DNA from: Kofleriaceae bacterium
GTDB taxonomy: Bacteria > Myxococcota_A > Polyangia > Haliangiales > Haliangiaceae
NCBI GenBank assembly: GCA_020633495.1
Contig: JACKDR010000030.1
Span: forward strand, 19,478 to 83,477
Length of the DNA stretch: 64,000 bases
Direction of reading: 5' to 3'
Under the pieces are notes generated by a model that saw only the letters and a program-made list of their open reading frames with translations, had not been told where the DNA came from and did not search any database. A program made the translations under genes and the position numbers. Below are positions 43,527-50,084 of this stretch, one piece after another (within the stretch, counting starts at the first letter, position 1; the number at the start of each line of letters is the position of its first letter).

Positions 43527-46016
43527 GTGACGCGCACCAGGAGCCAGCGCTCCGAGCGGCTGGTCGCGGGGCTCCTGGTCGGGGCCCTGGTCGGCGCGCT
43601 CGCCGCGCTGGTGGCCTACGCCCGGCCGCAGATGGTCGAGCGCGCCGAGTGGTGGACCTACGACCAGCGCGCGCGTGACGCCGCCGACCGCACGGCCGCG
43701 TCCCCCGACATCGTCATCGTCGAGATCTCCGAGCAGGACCTCGAGGACGCCGAGAACGTCTACGGCGTGACCTGGCCGTGGCCGCGGGCGATGTTCGGCT
43801 ACCTGGCGCAGTACGCCCAGCGCGCCGGCGCCCGCGCGATCGTCTACGACTGGCTGTTCCAGGACCGCGGCCAGTACTCGGTCTCCGACGCCGAGGACTT
43901 CGCGGCCGCGATGCGCGACAACGGCCACGCCGTGATCGGCCTGGCCATGACCCAGCGCTCGCAGGTCAGCCGCGCCACCGAGGGGCCGTGGGCGGCCCGG
44001 CTGGCCAGCTTCGCGACCTGGGACGAGGCCCAGGCGGTAGCCCTGCAGCTGCTGGCGTGGAACACCCGCAGCTACGTCGTGCCCGCCGGGGCGGACGGCC
44101 CGTACACGCTGTTCTACGGCGGCAAGAAGTCGGTCGAGGACCTGCAGATGACCTGGCAGCGGCTGATGTCAGCCGACGAGCTGCAGGGGCTGTTCCTGGT
44201 CGACCCCGGTGACGGCGGCGAGCCGGTGCCCGCCGAGCCGGTGCCGGTCGAGCTTTCGGCCGACGACCTGGCGCGGCAGGTCACGATCGAATCGGTGATC
44301 GCGCGGCGCGACGGCGTCGATCTCGGCGCGCGCGGCGGCTTCCTGCCCGAGCGGCGCGGCGTCGATCCGCCGCTGGCGCCGATCGCGGCGGCGCCGGCCC
44401 ACGCCGGCAACGTCTACCAGGACTTCGAGGCCGACGGCATCATGCGCCGCTACGCGCCGGCGTTCCGCCACGACGGCCGGGTCTACCCGTCGCTGGCGCT
44501 GGCCGCGTACCTGGTGGCGCACCCCGACCAGACGATCGCGCTCGACGGCCAGGCCCTGGTGCTGGGCGGCCGCCGGATCCGGCTCGACGGCGACGGCCGC
44601 TTCGGCGTCCGCTTCCACGGCGCCCACGTCTACCCTCACCTGCGCGCGTTCGAGGTGCTGCGGTCGCTGGCGCTGCTCGACGAGGGCAAGCCGCCGTCCG
44701 TGCCGCTCGAGGCGCTCGCCGGCAAGTACGTCTTCGTCGCCGCCAGCGGCCAGGCGCTGCGCGACATCCGGGTCACGCCGGTGTCGAAGTTCCAGGAGGG
44801 GGCCGAGGTCAACGCCAACGCCCTCGACAACCTCGAGTCGGGCCGGGTGATCGTGCGGGCGTCCCGCGTCACCGACGCGATCATCGCGTTCCTGCTGGCG
44901 GTGGCGATCGCGCTGGCCATGGTGGCGCTGTGGACGTCGCTGCCGCGCGGCTCGCTGGCGCTGGCCGCGACCAGCGCCGCGACCGCGCTGGTCCTGATCG
45001 GCTACTGGCTGCTGGCGTCGTGGCAGTTCGACCACCGCGGCCTGTGGCTCGGGGTCGCGACCCCGGCGATCGGCACGTCGCTGTCGGCGTTCGCGGCGCT
45101 GCTGGTGACGTCGGCGGCGGAGCGGCGCGGCCGCCGCTTCGTCCAGGAGGCGCTCGGCCGCTACACCTCGCGCGAGCTGGTCCGCGAGCTGATGGCGCAC
45201 CCCGAGCACCTGTCGCTGGAGTGGGGCGAGAGCCGCGAGATGAGCGTCTACTTCTCCGACATCGCCGGCTTCACGACGATCAGCGAGGGCCTGCCGCCGG
45301 AGCGGCTGGTCGCGCTGCTCAACGAGTACCTGACCCACATGACCGACCTCGTGCTCGCCCACGGCGGCGTCGTCGACAAGTACATCGGCGACGCGGTCAT
45401 GGCGTTCTGGGGCGCGCCGCTGCCCGACAAGGACCACGCGATCAAGGCGGTCCGCTGCGCGCTGGCGATGCGCAAGAAGTGTGACGAGCTCCGCGCCACC
45501 TGGCAGGCCGAGTACGGCGCCGAGGTCCGGGCCCGCGCCGGCGTCAACTCCGGCAAGGCGGTCGTCGGCAACATGGGCTCCAAGCACAAGTACAACTACA
45601 CGGTCATGGGCGACATGGTGAACCTGGCGTCCCGCCTCGAGGGGGCAAACAAGCCCTACGGGACGTACCTGATGATCAGCGAGTTCACCCACGCCCGGGT
45701 CGCCGACCACGTCGACGTCCGGGAGCTCGACTACCTGACGGTCAAGGGCAAGGAACAGCCGGTGCGTGTCTTCGAGGTCCTCGACGAGAAGGGCCGGTCC
45801 GAGCCGGCGGCGCTGCGCGCGGTCGCGCGCTACCACGAGGGCCTCGGCCGGTACCGCGAGCGCGACTTTGCCGGGGCGATCGCCGCGTTCGAGGCCGCGC
45901 TGCAAGAAAAGCCCGACGATCGCCCGTCGCTGATGTATATCGAGCGGTGCCGTCATTTCCAGGACGCTCCACCGCCGGACGACTGGGACGGCGTGTGGCG
46001 CCTCGCCGAGAAGTGA
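43527..46016 (+). CDS. CHASE2-domain class III nucleotide cyclase
   Basis: An 829-residue protein from GTG 43527. TM1 (LVAGLLVGALVGALAALVAY) is followed by an extracytoplasmic CHASE2 sensor domain (ERAEWWTYDQRARDAA, PDIVIVEISEQDLEDAE, WPRAMFGYLAQYAQRAGARA), three further helices (about 450-545) and a class III cyclase domain: YFSDIAGFTTISE with metal Asp578, DKYIGDAVMAFWGAP with metal Asp622, and KYNYTVMGDMVNLASRLEG. It would make cAMP (or cGMP) in response to an external signal. The C-terminal 60 residues form TPR-like helices. A protein with a complete cNMP-binding domain is encoded at 56792-59635, a candidate downstream reader. Confidence 0.92.
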   Translation: MTRTRSQRSERLVAGLLVGALVGALAALVAYARPQMVERAEWWTYDQRARDAADRTAASPDIVIVEISEQDLEDAENVYGVTWPWPRAMFGYLAQYAQRAGARAIVYDWLFQDRGQYSVSDAEDFAAAMRDNGHAVIGLAMTQRSQVSRATEGPWAARLASFATWDEAQAVALQLLAWNTRSYVVPAGADGPYTLFYGGKKSVEDLQMTWQRLMSADELQGLFLVDPGDGGEPVPAEPVPVELSADDLARQVTIESVIARRDGVDLGARGGFLPERRGVDPPLAPIAAAPAHAGNVYQDFEADGIMRRYAPAFRHDGRVYPSLALAAYLVAHPDQTIALDGQALVLGGRRIRLDGDGRFGVRFHGAHVYPHLRAFEVLRSLALLDEGKPPSVPLEALAGKYVFVAASGQALRDIRVTPVSKFQEGAEVNANALDNLESGRVIVRASRVTDAIIAFLLAVAIALAMVALWTSLPRGSLALAATSAATALVLIGYWLLASWQFDHRGLWLGVATPAIGTSLSAFAALLVTSAAERRGRRFVQEALGRYTSRELVRELMAHPEHLSLEWGESREMSVYFSDIAGFTTISEGLPPERLVALLNEYLTHMTDLVLAHGGVVDKYIGDAVMAFWGAPLPDKDHAIKAVRCALAMRKKCDELRATWQAEYGAEVRARAGVNSGKAVVGNMGSKHKYNYTVMGDMVNLASRLEGANKPYGTYLMISEFTHARVADHVDVRELDYLTVKGKEQPVRVFEVLDEKGRSEPAALRAVARYHEGLGRYRERDFAGAIAAFEAALQEKPDDRPSLMYIERCRHFQDAPPPDDWDGVWRLAEK

Positions 46017-46030
46017 GCGGCGCCGATCAC

Positions 46031-46036
46031 GAGGAG
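46031..46036 (+). promoter_or_regulatory. Ribosome-binding site that fixes the start of the SH3-like gene
   Basis: GAGGAG lies six bases before ATG 46043. The in-frame ATG at 46037 touches the site directly and is too close, so 46043 is preferred. Confidence 0.6.
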
Positions 46037-46042
46037 ATGCGC

Positions 46043-46531
46043 ATGCGAGGGATTCGTCGTTGGATGCTGACCGGGACCGTGGTCCTGGCGCTGGGGGGCG
46101 TCGCCCTCGCCGGCGTCAAGGCGGGCTCCGTGATCACCGTCCGGGTCATGAGCGCCAAGGTCATGAGCGGCCCCAAGTTCATCGGCGCGACCGCCGGCAC
46201 CGTGTCGCGCGGCGATCAGCTGACGGTCAAGGAGGTCAAGGGCGACTGGTACCGGGTCGAGGGCGCCGCGACCGGCTGGATCCACAAGACCAACATCGTC
46301 GACGGCAAGGTCGCGCTGTCGTCCAAGCCGGGCGGCGGCGGCGCCGGCGCCAGCCGCGACGAGGTCGAGCTGGCGGGCCGCGGCTTCACGCCCCAGATCG
46401 AGGGCGCCTACCGCGACCAGAACCCGACCCTCGACTTCGGCCACGTCGACGCCATCGAGCAGGTCACGTTCGATCCCGGCGAGCTCGAGGCGTTCGTCCG
46501 CGAGGGCGGGCTGGCGGGAGGTGGCCAGTGA
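46043..46531 (+). CDS. Exported bacterial SH3-like protein
   Basis: A 162-residue protein: signal peptide MRGIRRWMLTGTVVLALGGV, then a compact SH3b-like domain (SVITVRVMSAKVMSGPKFIG, GDQLTVKEVKGDWYRVEGAA, TGWIHKTNIV) typical of domains that bind cell-wall peptides. The C-terminus is a helix-poor acidic stretch (DEVELAGRGFTPQIEGAYRD). It lies directly after the cyclase gene and overlaps the M48 protease gene by four bases, so the last two products probably work in the same envelope process. Confidence 0.82.
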   Translation: MRGIRRWMLTGTVVLALGGVALAGVKAGSVITVRVMSAKVMSGPKFIGATAGTVSRGDQLTVKEVKGDWYRVEGAATGWIHKTNIVDGKVALSSKPGGGGAGASRDEVELAGRGFTPQIEGAYRDQNPTLDFGHVDAIEQVTFDPGELEAFVREGGLAGGGQ

Positions 46532-47445
46532 GCCGCCGGGGCGGTGCGGTCGCGGTCGCGCTGGTCGCGGCGGCGGCGCTGGCCGGCGGCGGCGCGTGCA
46601 AGGCGACGCTGACGCCGGGCGGGCTGTACGACCTGGCCAAGGGCATCAAGGACGCCAAGAAGGAGCTGACGCCCGAGAACGAGTACTACCTGGGGCGCGC
46701 GGTCGGCACCAAGATCCTGGCCAACGCCGACTACCGCTACGAGGACGAGGACGGCTGGCAGAGCGGCCGGCTGTCGAGCACGACCGCGTACGTCAACGCG
46801 GTCGGCAACGTCGTCGCGTTCGCCGCGATGGGCGCGCCGCGCGACGGCGACCGGCCGTCGCCGCTGGCCGGCTGGCACTTCGTGATCCTCGACGACGAGT
46901 CGATCAACGCGTTCGCGGCGCCGGGCGGCTACGTCTTCGTGACCTCGGGCGCGATCCACCAGGCCCGCAGCGAGGACGAGCTGGCGGCGATCCTCGCCCA
47001 CGAGGTCGCCCACGTCGTCCGCGGCCACGCGATCGGGTCGATCCAGAAGTCGCGGATGTCGGGCGTCATGAAGCAGTTCCTCGACAGCTCGGTCGAGCTC
47101 GATCCCGAGGTCGAGGCCCAGATGGCGTCGGTGTTCGGCGGCTCGATCGACGACATCGTCGACGGCGCCCTGGTCAAGGGCTACTCCAAGGACACCGAGT
47201 TCGAGGCCGACCGGGTCGGCCTGGCCATCATGGTGGCCGCCGGCTACGACCCGCAGGCGTTCGTCAGCTACCTGCGGACGCTGGCGTCCCACCAGGACAC
47301 CGGCTCGGGCGGCTTCTACGCCACCCACCCCAAGGCCAGCGAGCGCATCGCCAAGCTCGAGGCCCTGGTCGCCAAGCAGGCACCGGTGCGGGTGCCGGCG
47401 ATCCGGGTCGAGCGCTTCGAGGCCGCGGTCAGCGAGCTGCCGTAG
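46528..47445 (+). CDS. M48-family zinc metalloprotease lipoprotein
   Basis: A 305-residue protein from GTG 46528 with lipoprotein signal (AVALVAAAALAGGGAC). The catalytic zinc motif is HEVAH in AAILAHEVAHVVRGHA, with a third ligand Glu in TEFEADRVGL; upstream, FVILDDESINAFAAPGGYVF followed by VTSGAI is the usual M48 strand and Asn-Ala-Phe motif. Single-domain periplasmic M48 proteins such as BepA/LoiP-like enzymes degrade misfolded envelope proteins; that role is inferred. The start overlaps the stop of the SH3-like gene (GTGA). The gene ends the co-directional run that starts at 35899. Confidence 0.9.
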   Translation: MSRRGGAVAVALVAAAALAGGGACKATLTPGGLYDLAKGIKDAKKELTPENEYYLGRAVGTKILANADYRYEDEDGWQSGRLSSTTAYVNAVGNVVAFAAMGAPRDGDRPSPLAGWHFVILDDESINAFAAPGGYVFVTSGAIHQARSEDELAAILAHEVAHVVRGHAIGSIQKSRMSGVMKQFLDSSVELDPEVEAQMASVFGGSIDDIVDGALVKGYSKDTEFEADRVGLAIMVAAGYDPQAFVSYLRTLASHQDTGSGGFYATHPKASERIAKLEALVAKQAPVRVPAIRVERFEAAVSELP

Positions 47446-47884
47446 GCGGCGGGGAGTGGGGGAGGGGGAGGCGCCCGCGGCGCCAGCGGTGGCGACGGTG
47501 CCAGCGCTGCCACGTGGCGAGGAGCGCCTTCGCACGCGCGACTCCCCGAGGCTCCGGAGAGGCGGAGGGAGACGATCCGGTAGGTGCGCGGTCCGCGGCG
47601 AACGTCGCGACGCGCGGCGGGGCGGGGCGGCCGCTCGAGGCGCGCGGCGGCGGGGCGGCGGGGCGGCGGCGGGCGGCGCGGCGGGGACGGGGTCGGGGCC
47701 GGGGGCCCAGCACGTTGCGGCTCCGGCGCTGCGGCCTGCTGGCTCCCCGATGGGCGCCGGTGCGCGCGCCAGCGTGGGCGCCGGGCACCACCACCGGCGC
47801 CGGGCCCGAAGACGGGGGCCCGGCGCCTCGGCGCGGGGCGCGGTCGTTGCGGGGCCGCCGGCAGGTTCGACGCAGCCACCACGC
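47446..47884. other. Gene-free gap holding the left arm of the HNH-flanking inverted repeat
   Basis: About 290 bases of GC-rich low-complexity sequence (G-runs at 47451-47470 and GGCGGGG repeats at 47640-47700) lead into the 113-bp arm at 47739-47851. The arm is 33 bases from the HNH stop codon. Open frames exist but show only composition bias; I call no gene. Confidence 0.7.
47739..47851 (+). repeat. Left 113-bp inverted-repeat arm
   Basis: It pairs with 49425-49537 in inverted orientation with five mismatches in 113 bp. Inside it, GGCGCCGGGCCC (47796-47807) and GGGCCCGGCGCC (47816-47827) form a perfect 12-bp stem with an 8-base loop GAAGACGG. Confidence 0.9.
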
Positions 47885-49108
47885 TCATCGTCGCGTCACC
47901 GGCCGCATCGATCGCTCGATCCGCTGCGCCAACGACAGGTCCACGTGGGTCGCGTCGGCGTGGTCCACATGGACCGCGGCCGTCACCGGTTCATCCCTGG
48001 CTCTCGGCGGCGCGCCGTACCGCCGTCCATCGGCGTGCGTGAACACGACCTCGCCCGACGCCGACCGCGTGATCCGCAAGCGGCCCGCGTGGACCGCGTC
48101 GTGGTGGCCGCCGCACAGCGACACCAGGTTCGCCATGGTGTGCGGACCGCCCTGCGCGCGCGGCTGCACGTGGTGGACCTCGACCCACCGCGACGCCCGG
48201 CATCCGGGCACCCGGCAGCGGCCATGGTCTCGCGCGACCACGGCAGCGCGCACTCGCGCCGGGATGGTCTGCGTCGGCCTGGCGCCCCCATGACCGTCGC
48301 CGTCGACCCGGCCGAGCACGCGCGCGTCGCAGCGAGCGCGCTCGGTGACCTTCGCCGGCACCTCGACGGCGCGGCCGCCGCCGTCCTGGGTGACGCGCTC
48401 GCAATCGGGGCACTGCATCAGCGCGATCTGGTACGCGGCACGGCCTCGCTTGGCGTTCTCTCCACCGGCACCCGCCAGCATGCCGAGGCACAGCGCCCGC
48501 AGCAGCTCGTCGTCGGGCACGGCCTCGCCGCGCTCGAGCTCCAGCGCCAGCCGGGCGTCGCGCCACAGCGCGTACGTCTCGGCGGTCACCTCGAGCGACA
48601 GCACGCGCCGGACCTCGGCCGGATCCACCGGATCGCCCGGCAGATCACCGGGCTTGCGCCCGGCGACCAGGGTCTCGATCTCGTGCACGGTCTTGCCGGC
48701 GGCCGCGTCGAGCCACGCTCGCTCGGTGTCCTCGCGGACGACGCGCGTCAGCTCGCGCACCGCCGAGTACGACTGCTCGCCGCGCGCCAGCGCCGACGCG
48801 GTCCGCGGCAGGACCTGCAGCGCGCTGGCCACGCGCAGCCGCTCGCGCGCTGCGCGCGGCCCGTAGCCCAGCGTGCGCTCGAGGTACTCGTGCAGGCTGG
48901 CGTAGCCGAACCGGCGGTGCAGCTCGATCTGCTGGGCGAGCACCAGCCCGCGTGCCTCCTCGGCGTCGAGCGCGGCGCGTCGTCGGGCGACGCCGCGCAG
49001 CCGGCGATCGAGCTGTCGCCAGTCAGTTGCCGGGTCGCGGTCACCGACGAAACCCGCACCGTCGAGCTCGCTCGACACCACGCCGTCGCTGTCCTCGCGA
49101 TCGAACAT
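47885..49108 (-). CDS. DUF222-HNH endonuclease (13E12-repeat-like)
   Basis: A 407-residue protein from ATG 49108, preceded by a strong GGAGGAG ribosome site; the frame is open further upstream but has no sensible sequence. The N-terminal and middle parts are helical and Arg/Glu-rich with the DUF222 look (LDRRLRGVARRRAALDAEEA, YASLHEYLERTLGYGPRAAR, VRELTRVVREDTERAWLDAA). CPDC and other Cys lie near residue 255. The C-terminal HNH motif is complete: VVARDHGRCRVPGCRASRWV, VHHVQPRAQGGPHTMANLVS and LCGGHHDAVHAGRL, with Cys pairs for a structural zinc. It would nick or cut DNA; target unknown. It is enclosed by 113-bp inverted repeats. Confidence 0.88.
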   Translation of the reverse strand: MFDREDSDGVVSSELDGAGFVGDRDPATDWRQLDRRLRGVARRRAALDAEEARGLVLAQQIELHRRFGYASLHEYLERTLGYGPRAARERLRVASALQVLPRTASALARGEQSYSAVRELTRVVREDTERAWLDAAAGKTVHEIETLVAGRKPGDLPGDPVDPAEVRRVLSLEVTAETYALWRDARLALELERGEAVPDDELLRALCLGMLAGAGGENAKRGRAAYQIALMQCPDCERVTQDGGGRAVEVPAKVTERARCDARVLGRVDGDGHGGARPTQTIPARVRAAVVARDHGRCRVPGCRASRWVEVHHVQPRAQGGPHTMANLVSLCGGHHDAVHAGRLRITRSASGEVVFTHADGRRYGAPPRARDEPVTAAVHVDHADATHVDLSLAQRIERSMRPVTRR

Positions 49109-49325
49109 CTCGACTCCTCCCTGCGCACGCGCGCATTCCTTCTCTACCACGACGATTTCGGGCCTCCTGTCGTCGCCGTGGTGCCCCGCGAACGACCTCG
49201 ACCCTTCGCGACGACGTCGCAGGTCGCTTCGCGGCGCAGCGGGCAGCACCGCGGGTGTCGCGGACGATCGGCAATGACATCGCGACGACACGCCGTCGTC
49301 GCGCGCGAGCACCGTCAAGGGAAAT

Positions 49326-49374
49326 CGACCGAAATCGTCCTCGGTCGTGACTGTCTTTGTCCGGTTCTCGGACA
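49326..49374 (-). promoter_or_regulatory. Two palindromic sites upstream of the HNH gene
   Basis: CGACCGA (49326-49332) is the inverse complement of TCGGTCG (49341-49347), and TGTCCG (49358-49363) of CGGACA (49369-49374). Both are perfect, in a leader of lower GC content, 220-270 bases before the HNH start. They may be operator half-sites; no convincing -10/-35 pair was seen. Confidence 0.35.
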
Positions 49375-49424
49375 TCATCAGCGCGGCCCGCACGGCCGTC
49401 GCGATCCGATCAGCAGCCTCGGCT

Positions 49425-49537
49425 CGCAACGCCCGCGCCCCGCGCCGAGGCGCCGGGCCCCCGTCTTCGGGCCCGGCGCCGGTGGTGGTGCCCGGCACCC
49501 ACGCCGGCGCGAGCACCGGCGCCCATCGGGGCGCCAG
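49425..49537 (-). repeat. Right 113-bp inverted-repeat arm
   Basis: Inverted partner of 47739-47851, with 108 of 113 positions matching and no gaps. It contains the same 12-bp hairpin stem without change. It lies 317 bases upstream of the HNH start codon. Confidence 0.9.
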
Positions 49538-49580
49538 CGACCGGCTGCGCCAGGCCCCGCAGGTCCGCAGCTCCACAGCT

Positions 49581-49685
49581 CACGCCGCAGCCCACGCCGC
49601 CCATGCCGCGACCCACGCCGCGACCCACGCCGCCACGCCGCGACCCACGCCGCGACCCACGCCGCAGCCCACGCCGCGACCCACG
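49581..49685. repeat. 12-bp tandem repeat, consensus CACGCCGCGACC
   Basis: About nine imperfect units, two of them shortened (to 9 and 8 bases). They begin 43 bases beyond the right arm of the HNH element. Confidence 0.85.
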
Positions 49686-49719
49686 AGGACCACGGCGATG
49701 GGCCCGCATGCACGCGTCG

Positions 49720-49816
49720 CCGTCGCCCCGTCGCGCCGCCGCGCCGTCGCCCCCGTCGCGCCGTCGCCCCGTCGCCCCGCCGCGCCGTCGCGCCGTCGCG
49801 CCGTCGCCCCGTCGCC
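49720..49816. repeat. 8-bp tandem repeat, consensus CCGTCGCS, 12 units
   Basis: Twelve consecutive octamers (CCGTCGCC, CCGTCGCG or CCGCCGCG) with one extra C after the fourth unit. The unit is not a multiple of three and no supported gene runs through it. Confidence 0.9.
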
Positions 49817-50084
49817 CTGAGCCCCGCGCTCTCGCGCCCCGCGCCCAACCGCGCCGGCCGGCTGGCCGCGCCGCGCACCGGCCCGACCATCCCTCGGCGC
49901 CCTCTCCGGAGCCTCTCCGGGAGCCGCCGCGATCCCGCATCGCCACGATGGGCCTCCACCAGGTCCGCCGCGTCGCTCCCACGCCCGGCTCCCTCGACCG
50001 GCGCGCTCGCCCGCAGCCGGGCTCGCCTCGCCGCGCCTGTCCGGCGTCCGCCTGGCGCGGACGCTCCGCTCCGCTCCGCCCCGC

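Larger units (their letters stand above)
47739..49537. mobile_element. Candidate inverted-repeat-flanked HNH nuclease element
   Basis: Two 113-bp arms in inverted orientation (about 96% identical) enclose one gene, a DUF222-HNH protein on the minus strand. The gene's 5' leader is less GC-rich than its surroundings. No transposase, integrase or target-site duplication was found at the arm ends. The unit could be mobile by an unknown route, a homing-type selfish gene, or a gene trapped between duplicated repeats. DUF222-HNH proteins form dispersed repeats in actinobacteria (the 13E12 family of Mycobacterium), which is a precedent for repeat association. Confidence 0.5.
49109..50084. other. Gene-free gap: HNH leader, right repeat arm and two satellites
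   Basis: From left to right: a 315-base leader with two short palindromes, the 113-bp right arm, a 12-mer satellite, an 8-mer satellite, and about 265 bases of GC-rich unique sequence up to the stop of the binding-protein gene at 50085. Long open frames here are composition shadows. No RNA gene is recognised. Confidence 0.7.

Noticed and set aside
49313..49318. TTGACG (minus strand) as a -35 box for the HNH gene
   Set aside because: No AT-containing -10 lies 16-18 bases downstream; the sequence there is entirely GC-rich.
49580..49820. CRISPR array
   Set aside because: Units are 12 and 8 bp with no spacers, and no cas genes are present.
47548..49915. A 15-bp inverted match (GAGGCTCCGGAGAGG at 47548-47562 and its inverse at 49901-49915) as outer ends of the HNH element
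   Set aside because: It contains the self-complementary word CTCCGGAG and does not extend; chance is likely in this composition.
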